Below are positions 6,612 to 14,805 of a stretch of DNA of 50,765 nt, piece by piece. This DNA comes from Rhizobium mesosinicum (lineage in GTDB: Bacteria > Pseudomonadota > Alphaproteobacteria > Rhizobiales > Rhizobiaceae). Where the stretch lies: positions 1-50,765 of the forward strand of contig NZ_JAEUAK010000018.1 of the NCBI RefSeq assembly GCF_019511345.1. Direction: 5' to 3'. How positions within the stretch are numbered: the stretch's first letter is position 1; every line of letters begins with the position of its first letter. Below the pieces are notes generated by a model. That model was not told the origin of the DNA. It searched no databases and saw only the letters and a program-made list of their open reading frames with translations. A program made the translations under genes and the position numbers.

Positions 6612-7424
6612 ATGTTGGAGACGGACAAAATCTTCGCCGGCTCGATTCCGGAAAACTACGACCGCTATATGGTGCCGCTGATCTTCGAGCCCTTCGCGGC
6701 AGATCTCGCGCGACGTGCGGCATCCTTCTCGCCTGACGCCGTCCTGGAAATCGCCGCCGGCACCGGGGTCGTCACCCGCGCATTGGCGCCAAAGCTGTCC
6801 CCCGGCGCAACTTATACCGTCACCGACCTCAACCAGCCGATGCTCGACTATGCCGCCTCGCGCCAGCCTTCCGACAGCCGCATCGAGTGGCGCCAGGCGG
6901 ACGCCCTGGCGCTGCCGTTCGAAGACGCAGCCTTCAATCTCGTCCTCTGTCAGTTCGGCGTGATGTTCTTTCCCGACCGGATATCCGGTTACCGCGAGGC
7001 GAGACGGGTTTTGAAGCCCGGAGGGCATTTCCTGTTCAATGTCTGGGACCGCATCGAGGAAAACGTCTTTGCCAACGATGTCACGAATGCGCTGGCGCAG
7101 ATGTTTCCGGGCGATCCGCCGCGCTTTCTGGCGCGCACGCCGCACGGCTATCACGATACCGCCCTGATCCGCCGCGAAGTGGAAGAAGCGGGGTTTTCGA
7201 ACGTGGCGATCGAGACGAGAGAAGAGCAGAGCCGGGCGCCCTCACCGCGTCTTCCCGCCCTTGCCTATTGCCGGGGAACGCTTCTTCGCAGCGAAATAGA
7301 GGCGCGGGACGCCGGAAAGCTCGATACTGCGACCGATCACGCCGCATCCGCGATTGCCGGCAGACACGGCAGCGGCGAGGTCTCGGCCAAGATTCAGGCA
7401 CACATTATCGAAGCGGTGGCGTAA
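6612..7424 (+). CDS. Class I SAM-dependent methyltransferase
   Basis: 270 residues from the ATG at 6612 (a GTG at 6603 is the in-frame alternative). Motif I VLEIAAGTGVVTRAL at about residues 46-60 binds S-adenosylmethionine. Further motifs are TVTDLNQPMLDYA (acidic residue that contacts the ribose), QADALALPFEDAAFNLVLCQFG and ARRVLKPGGHFLFNVWD. This is the Methyltransf_11/25 layout of UbiE-like enzymes. The acceptor is unknown. The repeat at 7455-7563 follows. Confidence 0.85.
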   Translation: MLETDKIFAGSIPENYDRYMVPLIFEPFAADLARRAASFSPDAVLEIAAGTGVVTRALAPKLSPGATYTVTDLNQPMLDYAASRQPSDSRIEWRQADALALPFEDAAFNLVLCQFGVMFFPDRISGYREARRVLKPGGHFLFNVWDRIEENVFANDVTNALAQMFPGDPPRFLARTPHGYHDTALIRREVEEAGFSNVAIETREEQSRAPSPRLPALAYCRGTLLRSEIEARDAGKLDTATDHAASAIAGRHGSGEVSAKIQAHIIEAVA

Positions 7425-7454
7425 ACCCATCGGCTTCCCGTGCGTGGGCCGCGT

Positions 7455-7563
7455 TCTAAAGCGCGTCGCGATCTTTCATATCCGCTCGCTGCGCTTTAGG
7501 TCTTTGTTTTTACGCATGTCGTTGTCGCAAAACCGCTGCACACTTTTGCGCGACATGCTTTAA
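7455..7563 (-). repeat. Dispersed two-palindrome repeat (AGAGCAATTCC family), copy 1
   Basis: Two palindromes side by side: CTAAAGCGC...GCGCTTTAG, then CGCATGTCG...GCAAAACCGC...CGACATGC. Read on the minus strand the second has the same skeleton, GCAAAAGTG...GCGGTTTTGC, as the copies at 11711, 22312 and 25675. It ends on the stop codon of the SDR gene at 7560. Confidence 0.75.
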
Positions 7564-8315
7564 TGGGCGGTATAGGCGCCATCCACGAGATAGTGGGCGC
7601 CGGTGATGAAGCTTGCCTGTTCCGACAGCAGAAAGCAGACGAGATTGGCCACTTCGTCCGGTGTCCCGCGCCTGCCCATCGGCTGGAGCGAGGCCATGCG
7701 GCGCATGCTCGCCGTTTCGAGATGCTCCGCCAGGAGGGGCGTATCGATCCAGCCCGGACCGACGGCATTTACCCTGATGCCGTATCGCGCATATTCCATC
7801 CCCGCCACCTTCGTCAGCCCGACGACGCCGTGCTTGGCGGCGGTATAGGCTGCCGCGGTCGGCAGTCCGACAGTGCCGAGCATCGAAGACATGTTGACGA
7901 TTGCGCCCCCGCCCCGCTTCAGCATCGCGCCGATCTCGAATTTCATGCAATAGAAGACGCTGTTGAGATTGACGTTCATCACTCTGTGCCAGTCGTCGAG
8001 CGGATAGTCTGCAACCGCCGACCGTATCCCGTCGACCCCGGCATTGTTGACGGCCAGATCCAGACCGCCGCATGTCTCGACGGTGAAGTCGACGAGGCTC
8101 TGCACGGCTGCAGGATCCCTCACATCGACGACGAACGGGCGGGCGCGACCGCCCTCCTCCCGGATTGCAGCGGCCACCTTTTGCGCAGCGTCGCCATTGA
8201 GATCGGCGACGACGACCTCGGCACCCTCGACAGAAAGTTGCCGGGCTACGGCAGCCCCGATTCCGGAACCTGCGCCCGTCACGATGACGACTTTTCCTTC
8301 AAGGCAAAGTTTCAT
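7560..8315 (-). CDS. Short-chain dehydrogenase/reductase
   Basis: 251 residues from the ATG at 8315; an ATG three codons earlier (8324) is equally possible. It is a classical SDR: TGAGSGIG nucleotide-binding motif at about residues 12-19, DLNG acid that favours NAD, NNAGV, then SSMLGT and YTAAK carrying the catalytic Ser, Tyr and Lys. The C-terminus ends with GAHYLVDGAYTAH, the usual SDR close. The substrate is unknown. The stop codon abuts a dispersed repeat. No operon partner. Confidence 0.88.
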   Translation of the reverse strand: MKLCLEGKVVIVTGAGSGIGAAVARQLSVEGAEVVVADLNGDAAQKVAAAIREEGGRARPFVVDVRDPAAVQSLVDFTVETCGGLDLAVNNAGVDGIRSAVADYPLDDWHRVMNVNLNSVFYCMKFEIGAMLKRGGGAIVNMSSMLGTVGLPTAAAYTAAKHGVVGLTKVAGMEYARYGIRVNAVGPGWIDTPLLAEHLETASMRRMASLQPMGRRGTPDEVANLVCFLLSEQASFITGAHYLVDGAYTAH

Positions 8316-8527
8316 GGCATCCATCCATTTCACTATGCTAATGTTCCAAAAAGCATGATTCACGCAAGAGGTTTCATGAATGGGGGCACGCGATTTGAAG
8401 CTGCACATCTTATCCGCCTAACACGCGCACGACGGAAAATTCGAACATCCCGGTTCGTCGGCGCGCTGTTGATCGGCGTCGTCAAGACCGAGGGGACGAC
8501 TTGGCAGAACGACTTGAGCAGGTGGAA

Positions 8528-9121
8528 ATGAACGGACAAGATGTTGAACGCCGAGGTTTCATTTTGGGCAGCCTCGCTCTCATGCTTTCGGGATGCAGCA
8601 CCACCACGGATGGGCCGCCGCTCGGCTATCGCGTATTCGGCAGCGACCCTGATGTCGATCCCCGCTATCGGCGGCAGGAGGTCGCCTATTCGGGAGGCGA
8701 GCCGCCCGGCACGATCGTCGTCGATACCGGGGCGCGCTTTCTCTATTTCGTCGAGGCCGACGGCCTTGCCACGCGCTACGGTGTCGCCGTCGGCGAAGAA
8801 GGGCTGAGCTTCAAGGGCGAGGCCACCATCGGCCGCAAGGCCGAGTGGCCCTCCTGGAAACCCACCGACGATATGATCGCCCGTAAGCCGCGTCTTGCCC
8901 AATATGCCGATGGCGTGCCGGGCGGACCGGGCAATCCGCTGGGTGCCGCAGCCCTCTACCTCTACCAGGGCGGACGGGACACCCTGTTCCGCCTGCACGG
9001 AACGAACGCTCCCTGGTCGATCGGCCATGCGGTTTCGAACGGCTGCATCCGCCTGACAAACGCAAACATCATGGACCTCTACGCACGGACGCGCGTCGGA
9101 ACCCGCGTGGTGGTCATTTGA
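8528..9121 (+). CDS. L,D-transpeptidase (YkuD family) lipoprotein
   Basis: 197 residues from the ATG at 8528. The N-terminus (RRGFILGSLALMLSGC) is a lipoprotein signal with lipobox LSGC, so the enzyme is probably anchored in the envelope. The YkuD domain ends with HGTNAPWSIGHAVSNGCIRL: the catalytic His and the SxGCxR cysteine are present. Enzymes of this family make 3-3 cross-links in peptidoglycan or attach proteins to it. The size equals the short ErfK/YbiS-like proteins that are abundant in rhizobia. No partner gene. Confidence 0.9.
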   Translation: MNGQDVERRGFILGSLALMLSGCSTTTDGPPLGYRVFGSDPDVDPRYRRQEVAYSGGEPPGTIVVDTGARFLYFVEADGLATRYGVAVGEEGLSFKGEATIGRKAEWPSWKPTDDMIARKPRLAQYADGVPGGPGNPLGAAALYLYQGGRDTLFRLHGTNAPWSIGHAVSNGCIRLTNANIMDLYARTRVGTRVVVI

Positions 9122-9288
9122 TGGCATTTACCATGTGAAATTACCGGGTTGGTCACACCGGTTAGTATCTGCTAATGTAGATTCGTTGCACGTTGCATCA
9201 CTCCCGCACTGTTCACGGTGCTGAATATCGTCAAACTTCGAGGCGCAGCCTTCGACGGTCTGCGTCATGATGAGGAGAGGACTTGTTA

Positions 9289-9411
9289 ATGAGCAGAATT
9301 CTATTCGTCATCCTCGCAGTACTTGCGGTGGCCAATCTGAGTGCCTGCGGGTCGATTGGTAAAGGCAAGGGGAAAGCTCCGCCGCCTGCGGAAACAGCCG
9401 TCTACAAGTAA
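9289..9411 (+). CDS. Small lipoprotein of 40 residues
   Basis: Short gene with a strong GAGGAGAGG site nine bases before its ATG and an intrinsic terminator 15 bases after its stop. The product begins MSRILFVILAVLAVANLSAC: basic start, hydrophobic core and an LSAC lipobox, giving a mature lipoprotein of about 20 residues rich in Gly, Lys and Pro (GSIGKGKGKAPPPAETAVYK). Tiny lipoproteins of this build are common in rhizobia, and some act as entericidin-like or cell-wall-associated peptides. Its role is unknown. Confidence 0.75.
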   Translation: MSRILFVILAVLAVANLSACGSIGKGKGKAPPPAETAVYK

Positions 9412-9426
9412 GCTCGCATGATTCCC

Positions 9427-9456
9427 GGGAAGGGCTCGCTCAGCCCTTCCCTTTTT
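9427..9456 (+). terminator. Intrinsic terminator of the small lipoprotein gene
   Basis: Nine-bp stem GGGAAGGGC / GCCCTTCCC with a 7-base loop, followed by TTTTT. Confidence 0.88.
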
Positions 9457-9566
9457 CTCGACATCCGAAACCGGCCAGGATTGATCCCCCGCATTCAGGG
9501 CACAAGAATGGCATATCTGCCGGCGTCGCGTCGCCGCTGGGCAGAGCTTGCATATGGAGCGTGGTG

Positions 9567-10145
9567 ATGGCGCTTGGAAGAAGCCGCTTGTGGCTGGTTG
9601 TTGCTGTGGCATTTGCAGCATCATCGTGCCAGACGGAAGACAAAGGTCCCCAGCCGCGTTATACATCCGCCGGCCGAGAACTGACGAAAACCACCGCCCA
9701 GAATAGATCGAGCGGGCGTTTCATAGAATTCCGCTCCCGCTATGCGCTGACCTACGGTCACACCTACGTCGTCTTCGGCAGCGCCGACAAGAACGGAAGA
9801 ATGATCAATCCCGAGGTCGCAGGCCTTGCCCCGGCTTCGGAAGATGCAGCGCCTTACGTCATCGGCCACTTCATTCCGGTCCCTGCGACGACGGGGGAGA
9901 CAGACGGCGACCTCGAGGAGCAGTACCGCTCGGCAAGCTGGCGCGTGATGCTGACGGATGCCGAATATAACGATACGGTCGCCTATATCCGCAAGCTGCA
10001 GGCGCGAAGCCGTCTCTGGGAGGCGACGGTCTACAATTGCAACGCCTTCGTGGCGGATATCGCAAAGCACATGGGCTACAAGACACCCGGCATCTGGCTA
10101 CGGCCGCAGCAATTCATTACAAGACTGCGGGAGATGAATACGTGA
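9567..10145 (+). CDS. Putative lipoprotein with Cys/His papain-like arrangement
   Basis: 192 residues from the ATG at about 9573, or 193-194 if the upstream codons are used. An N-terminal lipoprotein-type signal (LWLVVAVAFAASSC) is followed by a soluble domain. Two segments stand out: YALTYGHTYVVFG and, near the C-terminus, ATVYNCNAFVADIAKHMG. A conserved His and an NCN cysteine in this setting recall papain-like periplasmic folds (NlpC/P60, LRAT, DUF4105), but the order His before Cys fits the permuted groups. That is an inference; no family is claimed. It is monocistronic as far as can be seen. Confidence 0.7.
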   Translation: MALGRSRLWLVVAVAFAASSCQTEDKGPQPRYTSAGRELTKTTAQNRSSGRFIEFRSRYALTYGHTYVVFGSADKNGRMINPEVAGLAPASEDAAPYVIGHFIPVPATTGETDGDLEEQYRSASWRVMLTDAEYNDTVAYIRKLQARSRLWEATVYNCNAFVADIAKHMGYKTPGIWLRPQQFITRLREMNT

Positions 10146-10153
10146 GGCTGGCA

Positions 10154-10195
10154 TAGAGCGCCGGGCGTCATACGGACGCGCCGAGGACGCTCTAA
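10154..10195. repeat. Short palindromic element, probably of the same repeat family
   Basis: TAGAGCG...GGCGTC...GACGC...CGCTCTA inverted repeat after the lipoprotein gene. The outer AGAGC arms match those of the dispersed repeats at 22312 and 25675. It could act as a transcription terminator. Confidence 0.5.
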
Positions 10196-10259
10196 CTCTC
10201 TCCAACCGCTGGCGATCGCGGAAGCCTGATCGTGGAAAGGTTCTGGTGCCGGCTTGAAC

Positions 10260-10847
10260 ATGTCGGTCAATATCATTGGCGAGGCTGTCTGGGTCCTCGG
10301 AATTATCGCATGGTACGTTATTCGATACCCGTTCGAGCGCCGGGGAAAGCGCGTGCCTGTCGTCAGCAGCCGGCGCAGCCTGTCTGAAGGTGTCGCACTG
10401 GCCGCAGCGCTTGCCGGGCTTGCGATCGTGCCGGGATTTTACGTCGCGACGGGCATCCCGAGAGCAGCCGACCATCCCTTGCCTCTCTGGGCCGTCGTCA
10501 TCGGCGCGGCCCTCTTCTGCCTCGCAATGTGGGTCTTTAGAAGAACCCACAAGCAGCTCGGGCGAAACTGGTCCATCACGCTCGAAATCCGCCAGAAGCA
10601 TGAATTGATATGCGCCGGACCTTATGCCTATGTCCGCCATCCCATGTACACCTCGTTCCTCCTGATGGGGCTTGCCCAGGCTTTTCTGCTGCCGAACTGG
10701 GTGGCAGGCATGGCCGGGATCGTCGGTTTCGCCGTGCTGTTCTTTCTGCGCGTCGACAAGGAAGAGCGTATGATGCTCGATGTCTTCGGCCCGCAATACC
10801 GCGCCTATATGGACAGGACCAAACGCATCATCCCTTATCTGTACTAG
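10260..10847 (+). CDS. Isoprenylcysteine carboxyl methyltransferase-like membrane protein
   Basis: 195 residues from the ATG at 10260 (a TTG six bases earlier is in frame). Four or five hydrophobic segments are present. The C-terminal half carries the ICMT/PEMT signature: GPYAYVRHPMYTSFLLMG, then KEERMMLDVFGPQYRAYMDR. These residues bind S-adenosylmethionine and the methyl acceptor in this family. The bacterial homologues methylate lipids or unknown membrane substrates. The next genes downstream are an acyltransferase and an SDR, 60 bases away, perhaps one transcript devoted to lipid modification. Confidence 0.85.
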   Translation: MSVNIIGEAVWVLGIIAWYVIRYPFERRGKRVPVVSSRRSLSEGVALAAALAGLAIVPGFYVATGIPRAADHPLPLWAVVIGAALFCLAMWVFRRTHKQLGRNWSITLEIRQKHELICAGPYAYVRHPMYTSFLLMGLAQAFLLPNWVAGMAGIVGFAVLFFLRVDKEERMMLDVFGPQYRAYMDRTKRIIPYLY

Positions 10848-10907
10848 GGGGCCGACGCTCCGACGTTTTGGATCTCTGCGGGTGGAAAGACGAGGGGGAG
10901 GAATAAG

Positions 10908-11708
10908 ATGAAGGGACGGGCAATCAGACTTTCCGCGGCAAGGCGGCTGGTTGGGGATCTCATGAGATTTTCGATCGGCATACCGCGCGTAACCGTTCAG
11001 CGGCAGATGAACATCCGCCCCCTTCTCGATGCCAGGCGAATGTCCGATCCCCGCCCCTCCTGGACCGCGCTTTTCCTGAAGGGATATGCCCTCCTCTCGA
11101 AGGAGGTTCCGGATCTGAGGCGCGCCTACATCAAGTTTCCGCGGCATCAGCTCTACGAATATCCGGCAAGCGTGGCCTCCATTGCCCATGAGCGCGAATA
11201 TGAAGGCGAGCGGATCGTTCTCCTGAGCACGATCAAGACCCCCGAAGACCGGTCCATCCCCGAACTGGAAACGCAGATCCGCGAGGCGAGGTCGCGCCCC
11301 GTCCTGGAGATCAAGGAATTTCGCCGCTCGCTTAAGCTTGCGCGTGCGCCTGCTTTGCTCAGATGGTCGCTCATGTGGCTAGGGCTCAATCTGGGGCGAA
11401 AACGGGCGCGCTATTTCGGCACCTTCCAGCTGTCGGTCTATTCGGGCCTCGGGGCCGAATCCCTCAATCCTTTGAGCCCCTTGACCACGCTCATGAACTA
11501 TGGCCCGATCGATGAGAACGGATCGGTGACCGTCCGCATCCACTATGACCACAGGGTCATGGATGGAGCCAGCATCGCCCGGGCGTTGGAGCGGTTCGAG
11601 ACTATCCTCAACGGCGCGGTCGTCGACGAGATGCGGGAGCTGCACCGGAAGGCAGCGTCCACCGGCGCGTCGCCCATCGGCGCGTCGATTGCAGGAATGT
11701 CTCGATGA
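10908..11708 (+). CDS. Stand-alone 2-oxoacid dehydrogenase-type (E2) acyltransferase domain protein
   Basis: 266 residues. The C-terminal part contains VRIHYDHRVMDGASIARAL, the active-site motif of E2 / chloramphenicol-acetyltransferase-like enzymes, with catalytic His and Asp. There is no lipoyl domain or E1-binding domain, so it is not a normal dehydrogenase subunit. The N-terminus IPRVTVQRQMNIRPLLDARR starts the CAT-like fold directly. Such stand-alone proteins probably transfer acyl groups in lipid or secondary metabolism. The stop overlaps the start of the SDR gene (ATGA), which suggests coupled translation and a common pathway. Confidence 0.82.
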   Translation: MKGRAIRLSAARRLVGDLMRFSIGIPRVTVQRQMNIRPLLDARRMSDPRPSWTALFLKGYALLSKEVPDLRRAYIKFPRHQLYEYPASVASIAHEREYEGERIVLLSTIKTPEDRSIPELETQIREARSRPVLEIKEFRRSLKLARAPALLRWSLMWLGLNLGRKRARYFGTFQLSVYSGLGAESLNPLSPLTTLMNYGPIDENGSVTVRIHYDHRVMDGASIARALERFETILNGAVVDEMRELHRKAASTGASPIGASIAGMSR

Positions 11709-12595
11709 TATCAGAGCAGTTCCAGCAAAAGCGAGGTGCGGTTTTGCGTGCGGAATTGCGGGAAAACAATGAGACGGGGAACCGTCCGGCCGTCGTCGTA
11801 CTTGGCGCCTCCCGTGGCATCGGGCGGGCAATTGCGAGGGTCGCGGCGCGCGAGCGCAACATCGTCGTTCTCGTGGCACGCTCCCCGGACGAGCTTGCGG
11901 CGGCGGCGGCCGAGGTGGAAGAGGCCGGCGGAGAGGCTTTCACGATCGAACTCGACCTCATGGCGCCAGGCGCATCGTCGCACCTCGATGCCTTTCTGGC
12001 CGAGAAGGGTCTGGTCTGTGACGTCCTTGTCAACAGTGCCGGCTACGGCCTGCGCGGCGCAGCGACCTCGCTGCCATTAGAGGATCAACTTGGGATCATC
12101 GATCTTAACATACGGGCGCTTGCAGACATGAGCCTTCGCTTCCTGCCGGGAATGGTCGCCCGCCGGCGCGGCGGAGTGGTCAATCTCGGCTCAATCGCGG
12201 GTTTTGCACCCGGGCCGTACATGGCCTTCTACTATGCCAGCAAGAGTTTCGTACACTCGTTTTCGGCTGCTCTTCATGAGGAAGTCCGCCGCTTCGGCGT
12301 CACCGTGACATGCGTGGCACCCGGGCCGGTATCGACCGACTTTCTTGAAAAATCCGGCGCCGATCGCGCCGCGCTCTTCAAGGTATTGCCCAAGCTGAAG
12401 GCGGATTACGTCGCCGAGCGGGCGTGGCGCGGCTTCAAGTCCGGTCGCAGCCTCGTCGTTCCCGGCTTCTCGGCGAAGCTGACCGCCTTTATCGCAAGGG
12501 TCCTGCCATCGGCGGCTGCCCTGCGGCTGATCGGCCGGGTGCAGCGCCGAAGCAAAGATCCGAGCCCGCACGGCCCGCGCACGAGTGTCAAATAA
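11705..12595 (+). CDS. SDR oxidoreductase with repeat-derived N-terminus
   Basis: 296 residues from the ATG at 11705, which overlaps the preceding stop. The SDR fold begins only at about residue 30 (VVVLGASRGIGRAIAR). It continues with VNSAGYGLRG and FYYASKSFVHSF (catalytic Tyr and Lys) and the PGPVSTDF loop, close to the DltE / YqjQ-type SDRs. The first 24 or so residues (EQFQQKRGAVLRAELRENNE) are translated from a dispersed repeat at 11711-11772. No other Met lies between them and the fold; a TTG inside the repeat is an alternative start. The partner is probably the acyltransferase upstream. Confidence 0.85.
   Translation: MISEQFQQKRGAVLRAELRENNETGNRPAVVVLGASRGIGRAIARVAARERNIVVLVARSPDELAAAAAEVEEAGGEAFTIELDLMAPGASSHLDAFLAEKGLVCDVLVNSAGYGLRGAATSLPLEDQLGIIDLNIRALADMSLRFLPGMVARRRGGVVNLGSIAGFAPGPYMAFYYASKSFVHSFSAALHEEVRRFGVTVTCVAPGPVSTDFLEKSGADRAALFKVLPKLKADYVAERAWRGFKSGRSLVVPGFSAKLTAFIARVLPSAAALRLIGRVQRRSKDPSPHGPRTSVK
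11711..11772 (+). repeat. Dispersed repeat (AGAGCAATTCC family), copy inside a gene
   Basis: AGAGCAGTTCCAGCAAAAGC...GCGGTTTTGC...GGAATTGCGGGAAAAC matches the element at 22312-22414 almost base for base over its first palindrome. It lies within the 5' end of the SDR reading frame. Confidence 0.85.
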
Positions 12596-12649
12596 AGCTG
12601 CGATCACGGCAGCGGCACGCCAGCGAGGTCACCGGAGCGGCAGCCCGTA

Positions 12650-12937
12650 TCACTGCCCTTCCTCCTTGCGGACAAAGACCTGCTTCGAACTCTCTGCGTC
12701 GTCGCCTTGCGAGGCCTCGTGCCTGATGCGCAGCCACCAGTCCGTGCTGAGATGCGGCGCCGTCAACTGCCCGTCGTGAGGCGCCGGCTTCAGGACTTCG
12801 TTTTGGGGGCGGCTGTCCTTTTGCGATCCGGCATCATCGGCGCAGGCCATGGTCACGGCAGAAGCAAGAGCAGCGACGGTGACGAGCGCTCTCCAGGCAT
12901 GTCGTCCGATGCTTGCCATGACGTGCTGGTTTCTCAT
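12650..12937 (-). CDS. Possible small exported protein
   Basis: 95 residues, or 89 from the second Met (12919). The start MASIGRHAWRALVTVAALAS followed by AVTMACADD is a convincing signal peptide with a cleavage site before Asp. The mature part is short and polar (QNEVLKPAPHDGQLTAPHLS, STDWWLRIRHEASQ). No clear ribosome-binding site and no known family. It is divergent from the CecR-like regulator and convergent with the SDR gene. It may be real because a signal peptide rarely arises by chance. Confidence 0.45.
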   Translation of the reverse strand: MRNQHVMASIGRHAWRALVTVAALASAVTMACADDAGSQKDSRPQNEVLKPAPHDGQLTAPHLSTDWWLRIRHEASQGDDAESSKQVFVRKEEGQ

Positions 12938-13067
12938 CAGCCCATTCAGCCAGAATATTAGCGTTTACGGAAGTACAAAAGGCCGAATGTGCGGCACCAA
13001 ATGCAAATATAACGGCGGTTCGCGCGCCCAATCTCACACATATCGGAGAAGGTTTCGCAATTAGATA

Positions 13068-13085
13068 TTCATTCGATTGACTGAA
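13068..13085. promoter_or_regulatory. Imperfect palindrome overlapping the cecR-like promoter
   Basis: TTCATTCGATTGACTGAA, an 18-base imperfect palindrome in which 14 positions are symmetric. It overlaps the -35 TTGACT (13077-13082), which is followed 17 bases later by TATACA (13100-13105). It is a candidate autoregulatory operator. Confidence 0.45.
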
Positions 13086-13105
13086 ATATCCGGCTGCGCT
13101 ATACA
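13077..13105 (+). promoter_or_regulatory. Sigma-70-type promoter of the TetR/CecR-like gene
   Basis: TTGACT, 17 bases, TATACA. The predicted start of transcription falls at or next to the ATG at 13112, so the message may be leaderless; no ribosome-binding site is visible. Confidence 0.6.
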
Positions 13106-13111
13106 TGAGCC

Positions 13112-13801
13112 ATGACTGATGAACAAACTCAACCGAACCGCGCCGAGATCACGCGGGAAAAACTGCTGTCCGCAGCCCTCGATGTCTTCGGCCGCTACGG
13201 CTTCGACGGGGCTTCGACACGGCAGCTGAGCGAGGCTGCCGGCGTCAACCTGCAGGCCATCCCCTATTATTTCGGCGGCAAGGAAGGCCTTTATGTCGCG
13301 ACCGCGGAATACCTGGTCTCCCGCATCGAGCGCCATATCGGCGGCCTGCGGCAGCGGATCGGCGCCCATCTCGGGGAACTCGCTGCTGCCGGCGAGGCGC
13401 TCAGCGAAGCGGAGGCGCGGCGTTTCCTGACGGAGATGGCGACGGCCATGGTCGCCCTTTTCGTCAGCAAGGAATCCGAGCCCTGGGCGCGCTTCATCAT
13501 CCGCGAGCAGATGGAGCCGACCGAGGCCTTCGCAAGGGTCTATCAGGGCCTGATGGGTCCGATGATCGGCATGGCGCGGCAGATGATCGGCGCCATCCTG
13601 CGCGAAGACCCGGCTTCCGAGCATGTGCGTCTGCGCACGCTGGCCTTCATCGGCAACATCATGATCTTCCGCGTCGCTCACGCCGCCGTTCTCGCCCAGA
13701 TGGAATGGCAGTCGGTCGGCCCCGGCCAGCTTCAGGCCCTGCGCAATCTCGTTGCAGAACTCGTCGGCCAGTTGCAGCAGGCGAAAGGAGAGAGTCGATG
13801 A
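13112..13801 (+). CDS. TetR-family regulator, CecR (YbiH) type
   Basis: 229 residues. The TetR helix-turn-helix is at about residues 12-58 (ITREKLLSAALDVFGRYGFD, STRQLSEAAGVNLQAIPYYF). The long C-terminal part, with EPWARFIIREQMEPTEAF and a GNIMIFRVAHAAVL segment, fits the DUF1956 effector domain found in E. coli CecR. In E. coli CecR regulates the ybh ABC exporter; here the homologue is the first gene of the same cluster. Its stop overlaps the start of the HlyD-like gene (ATGA). An operator candidate lies in its own promoter. Confidence 0.87.
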   Translation: MTDEQTQPNRAEITREKLLSAALDVFGRYGFDGASTRQLSEAAGVNLQAIPYYFGGKEGLYVATAEYLVSRIERHIGGLRQRIGAHLGELAAAGEALSEAEARRFLTEMATAMVALFVSKESEPWARFIIREQMEPTEAFARVYQGLMGPMIGMARQMIGAILREDPASEHVRLRTLAFIGNIMIFRVAHAAVLAQMEWQSVGPGQLQALRNLVAELVGQLQQAKGESR

Positions 13802-14805
13802 GACGGATCATTCCCCTTGCCATCCTCATTCTCGTTGCGGCAGGCGCCGCCGCCTGGTGGTACGGGCTGCCCCAGAAGTTCGGCTGGCTGCCCGAGCGCA
13901 CACGACAATTCGCCCTCTACGGCAATGTCGATATCCGCCAAGTCTCTCTCGGCTTCCGCGTCAATGGCCGGCTTGCCTCGCTCGCTGTCGACGAGGGCGA
14001 CATGATCAAGAGCGGCGACGTGCTCGGCAAGCTCGACACCGCACCTTTCGAAGCGGCCGTCACCTCGGCTGAGGCCAATGTCGCCGCCCTGCAGGCAACG
14101 CTCGACAAGCTGAAGGCTGGTCCGCGCCCGACAGAGATCGCCCAGGCAGAGGCCGCCCATGATGAAAGCCTTGCCGCGCTGCGCAATGCCAACATCGCTT
14201 ATGACCGCGCCCGCCAGCTTCGCCCCCAGGGCACGATCTCGGAGGCCAGCCTCGATCAGGCGACCGCCAACCGCTCGATGGCGGCAGCCCGCGCGGATTC
14301 CACCGAACAGGCGCTGAAACTCCTGCAGGAGGGCAGCCGCGTGGAAGACATTGCCAATGCCGAAGCGCAGCTGAAAGCCGCGCAATCTTCGCTCACCTCC
14401 GCCCGCATCTCGCTTGCCGATGCCGAGCTGCGCGCGCCTGATAATGGCGTCATCCTCTCCCGCGTGCGCGAACCCGGCGCCATCGTCTCGCCCGCCGACA
14501 CCGTCTATGTGCTCTCGCTGACGCAGCCGGTCTGGGTGCGCAGCTATGTGGCCGAAGGCGATCTCGGCCGCCTGCATCCCGGCATGAAGGTTCAGGTGAC
14601 CTCGGATACCCAACCGGACAAACCCTATGACGGCACTGTTGGATTCATCTCGCCGGTGGCCGAGTTCACGCCGAAATCGGTCGAGACGCCGCAATTGCGC
14701 ACCGACCTCGTCTATCGCCTGCGCATCGTCATCGACAAGCCCGGCCCCGATCTGCGCCAGGGCATGCCGGTCACCGTGCATTTTCCCTCGCTGGTCGCGC
14801 AATGA
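13798..14805 (+). CDS. ybhG: HlyD-family membrane fusion protein, YbhG type
   Basis: 335 residues from the ATG at 13798, overlapping the regulator stop. One N-terminal membrane anchor (IIPLAILILVAAGAAAWWY) is followed by the lipoyl half-motif NGRLASLAVDEGDMIKSGDV, a long helical hairpin (about residues 75-200, many Ala, Glu and Gln) and the second half ELRAPDNGVILSRVREPGAI. The C-terminal beta-barrel ends at QGMPVTVHFPS. It links the inner-membrane ABC exporter to an outer-membrane channel. It is the second gene of a five-gene operon; no outer-membrane channel gene is nearby. Confidence 0.9.
   Translation: MRRIIPLAILILVAAGAAAWWYGLPQKFGWLPERTRQFALYGNVDIRQVSLGFRVNGRLASLAVDEGDMIKSGDVLGKLDTAPFEAAVTSAEANVAALQATLDKLKAGPRPTEIAQAEAAHDESLAALRNANIAYDRARQLRPQGTISEASLDQATANRSMAAARADSTEQALKLLQEGSRVEDIANAEAQLKAAQSSLTSARISLADAELRAPDNGVILSRVREPGAIVSPADTVYVLSLTQPVWVRSYVAEGDLGRLHPGMKVQVTSDTQPDKPYDGTVGFISPVAEFTPKSVETPQLRTDLVYRLRIVIDKPGPDLRQGMPVTVHFPSLVAQ

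Noticed and set aside
5847..7154. Minus-strand open frame of 435 codons
   Set aside because: Shadow of the P-loop kinase and methyltransferase genes; both of those have clear motifs.
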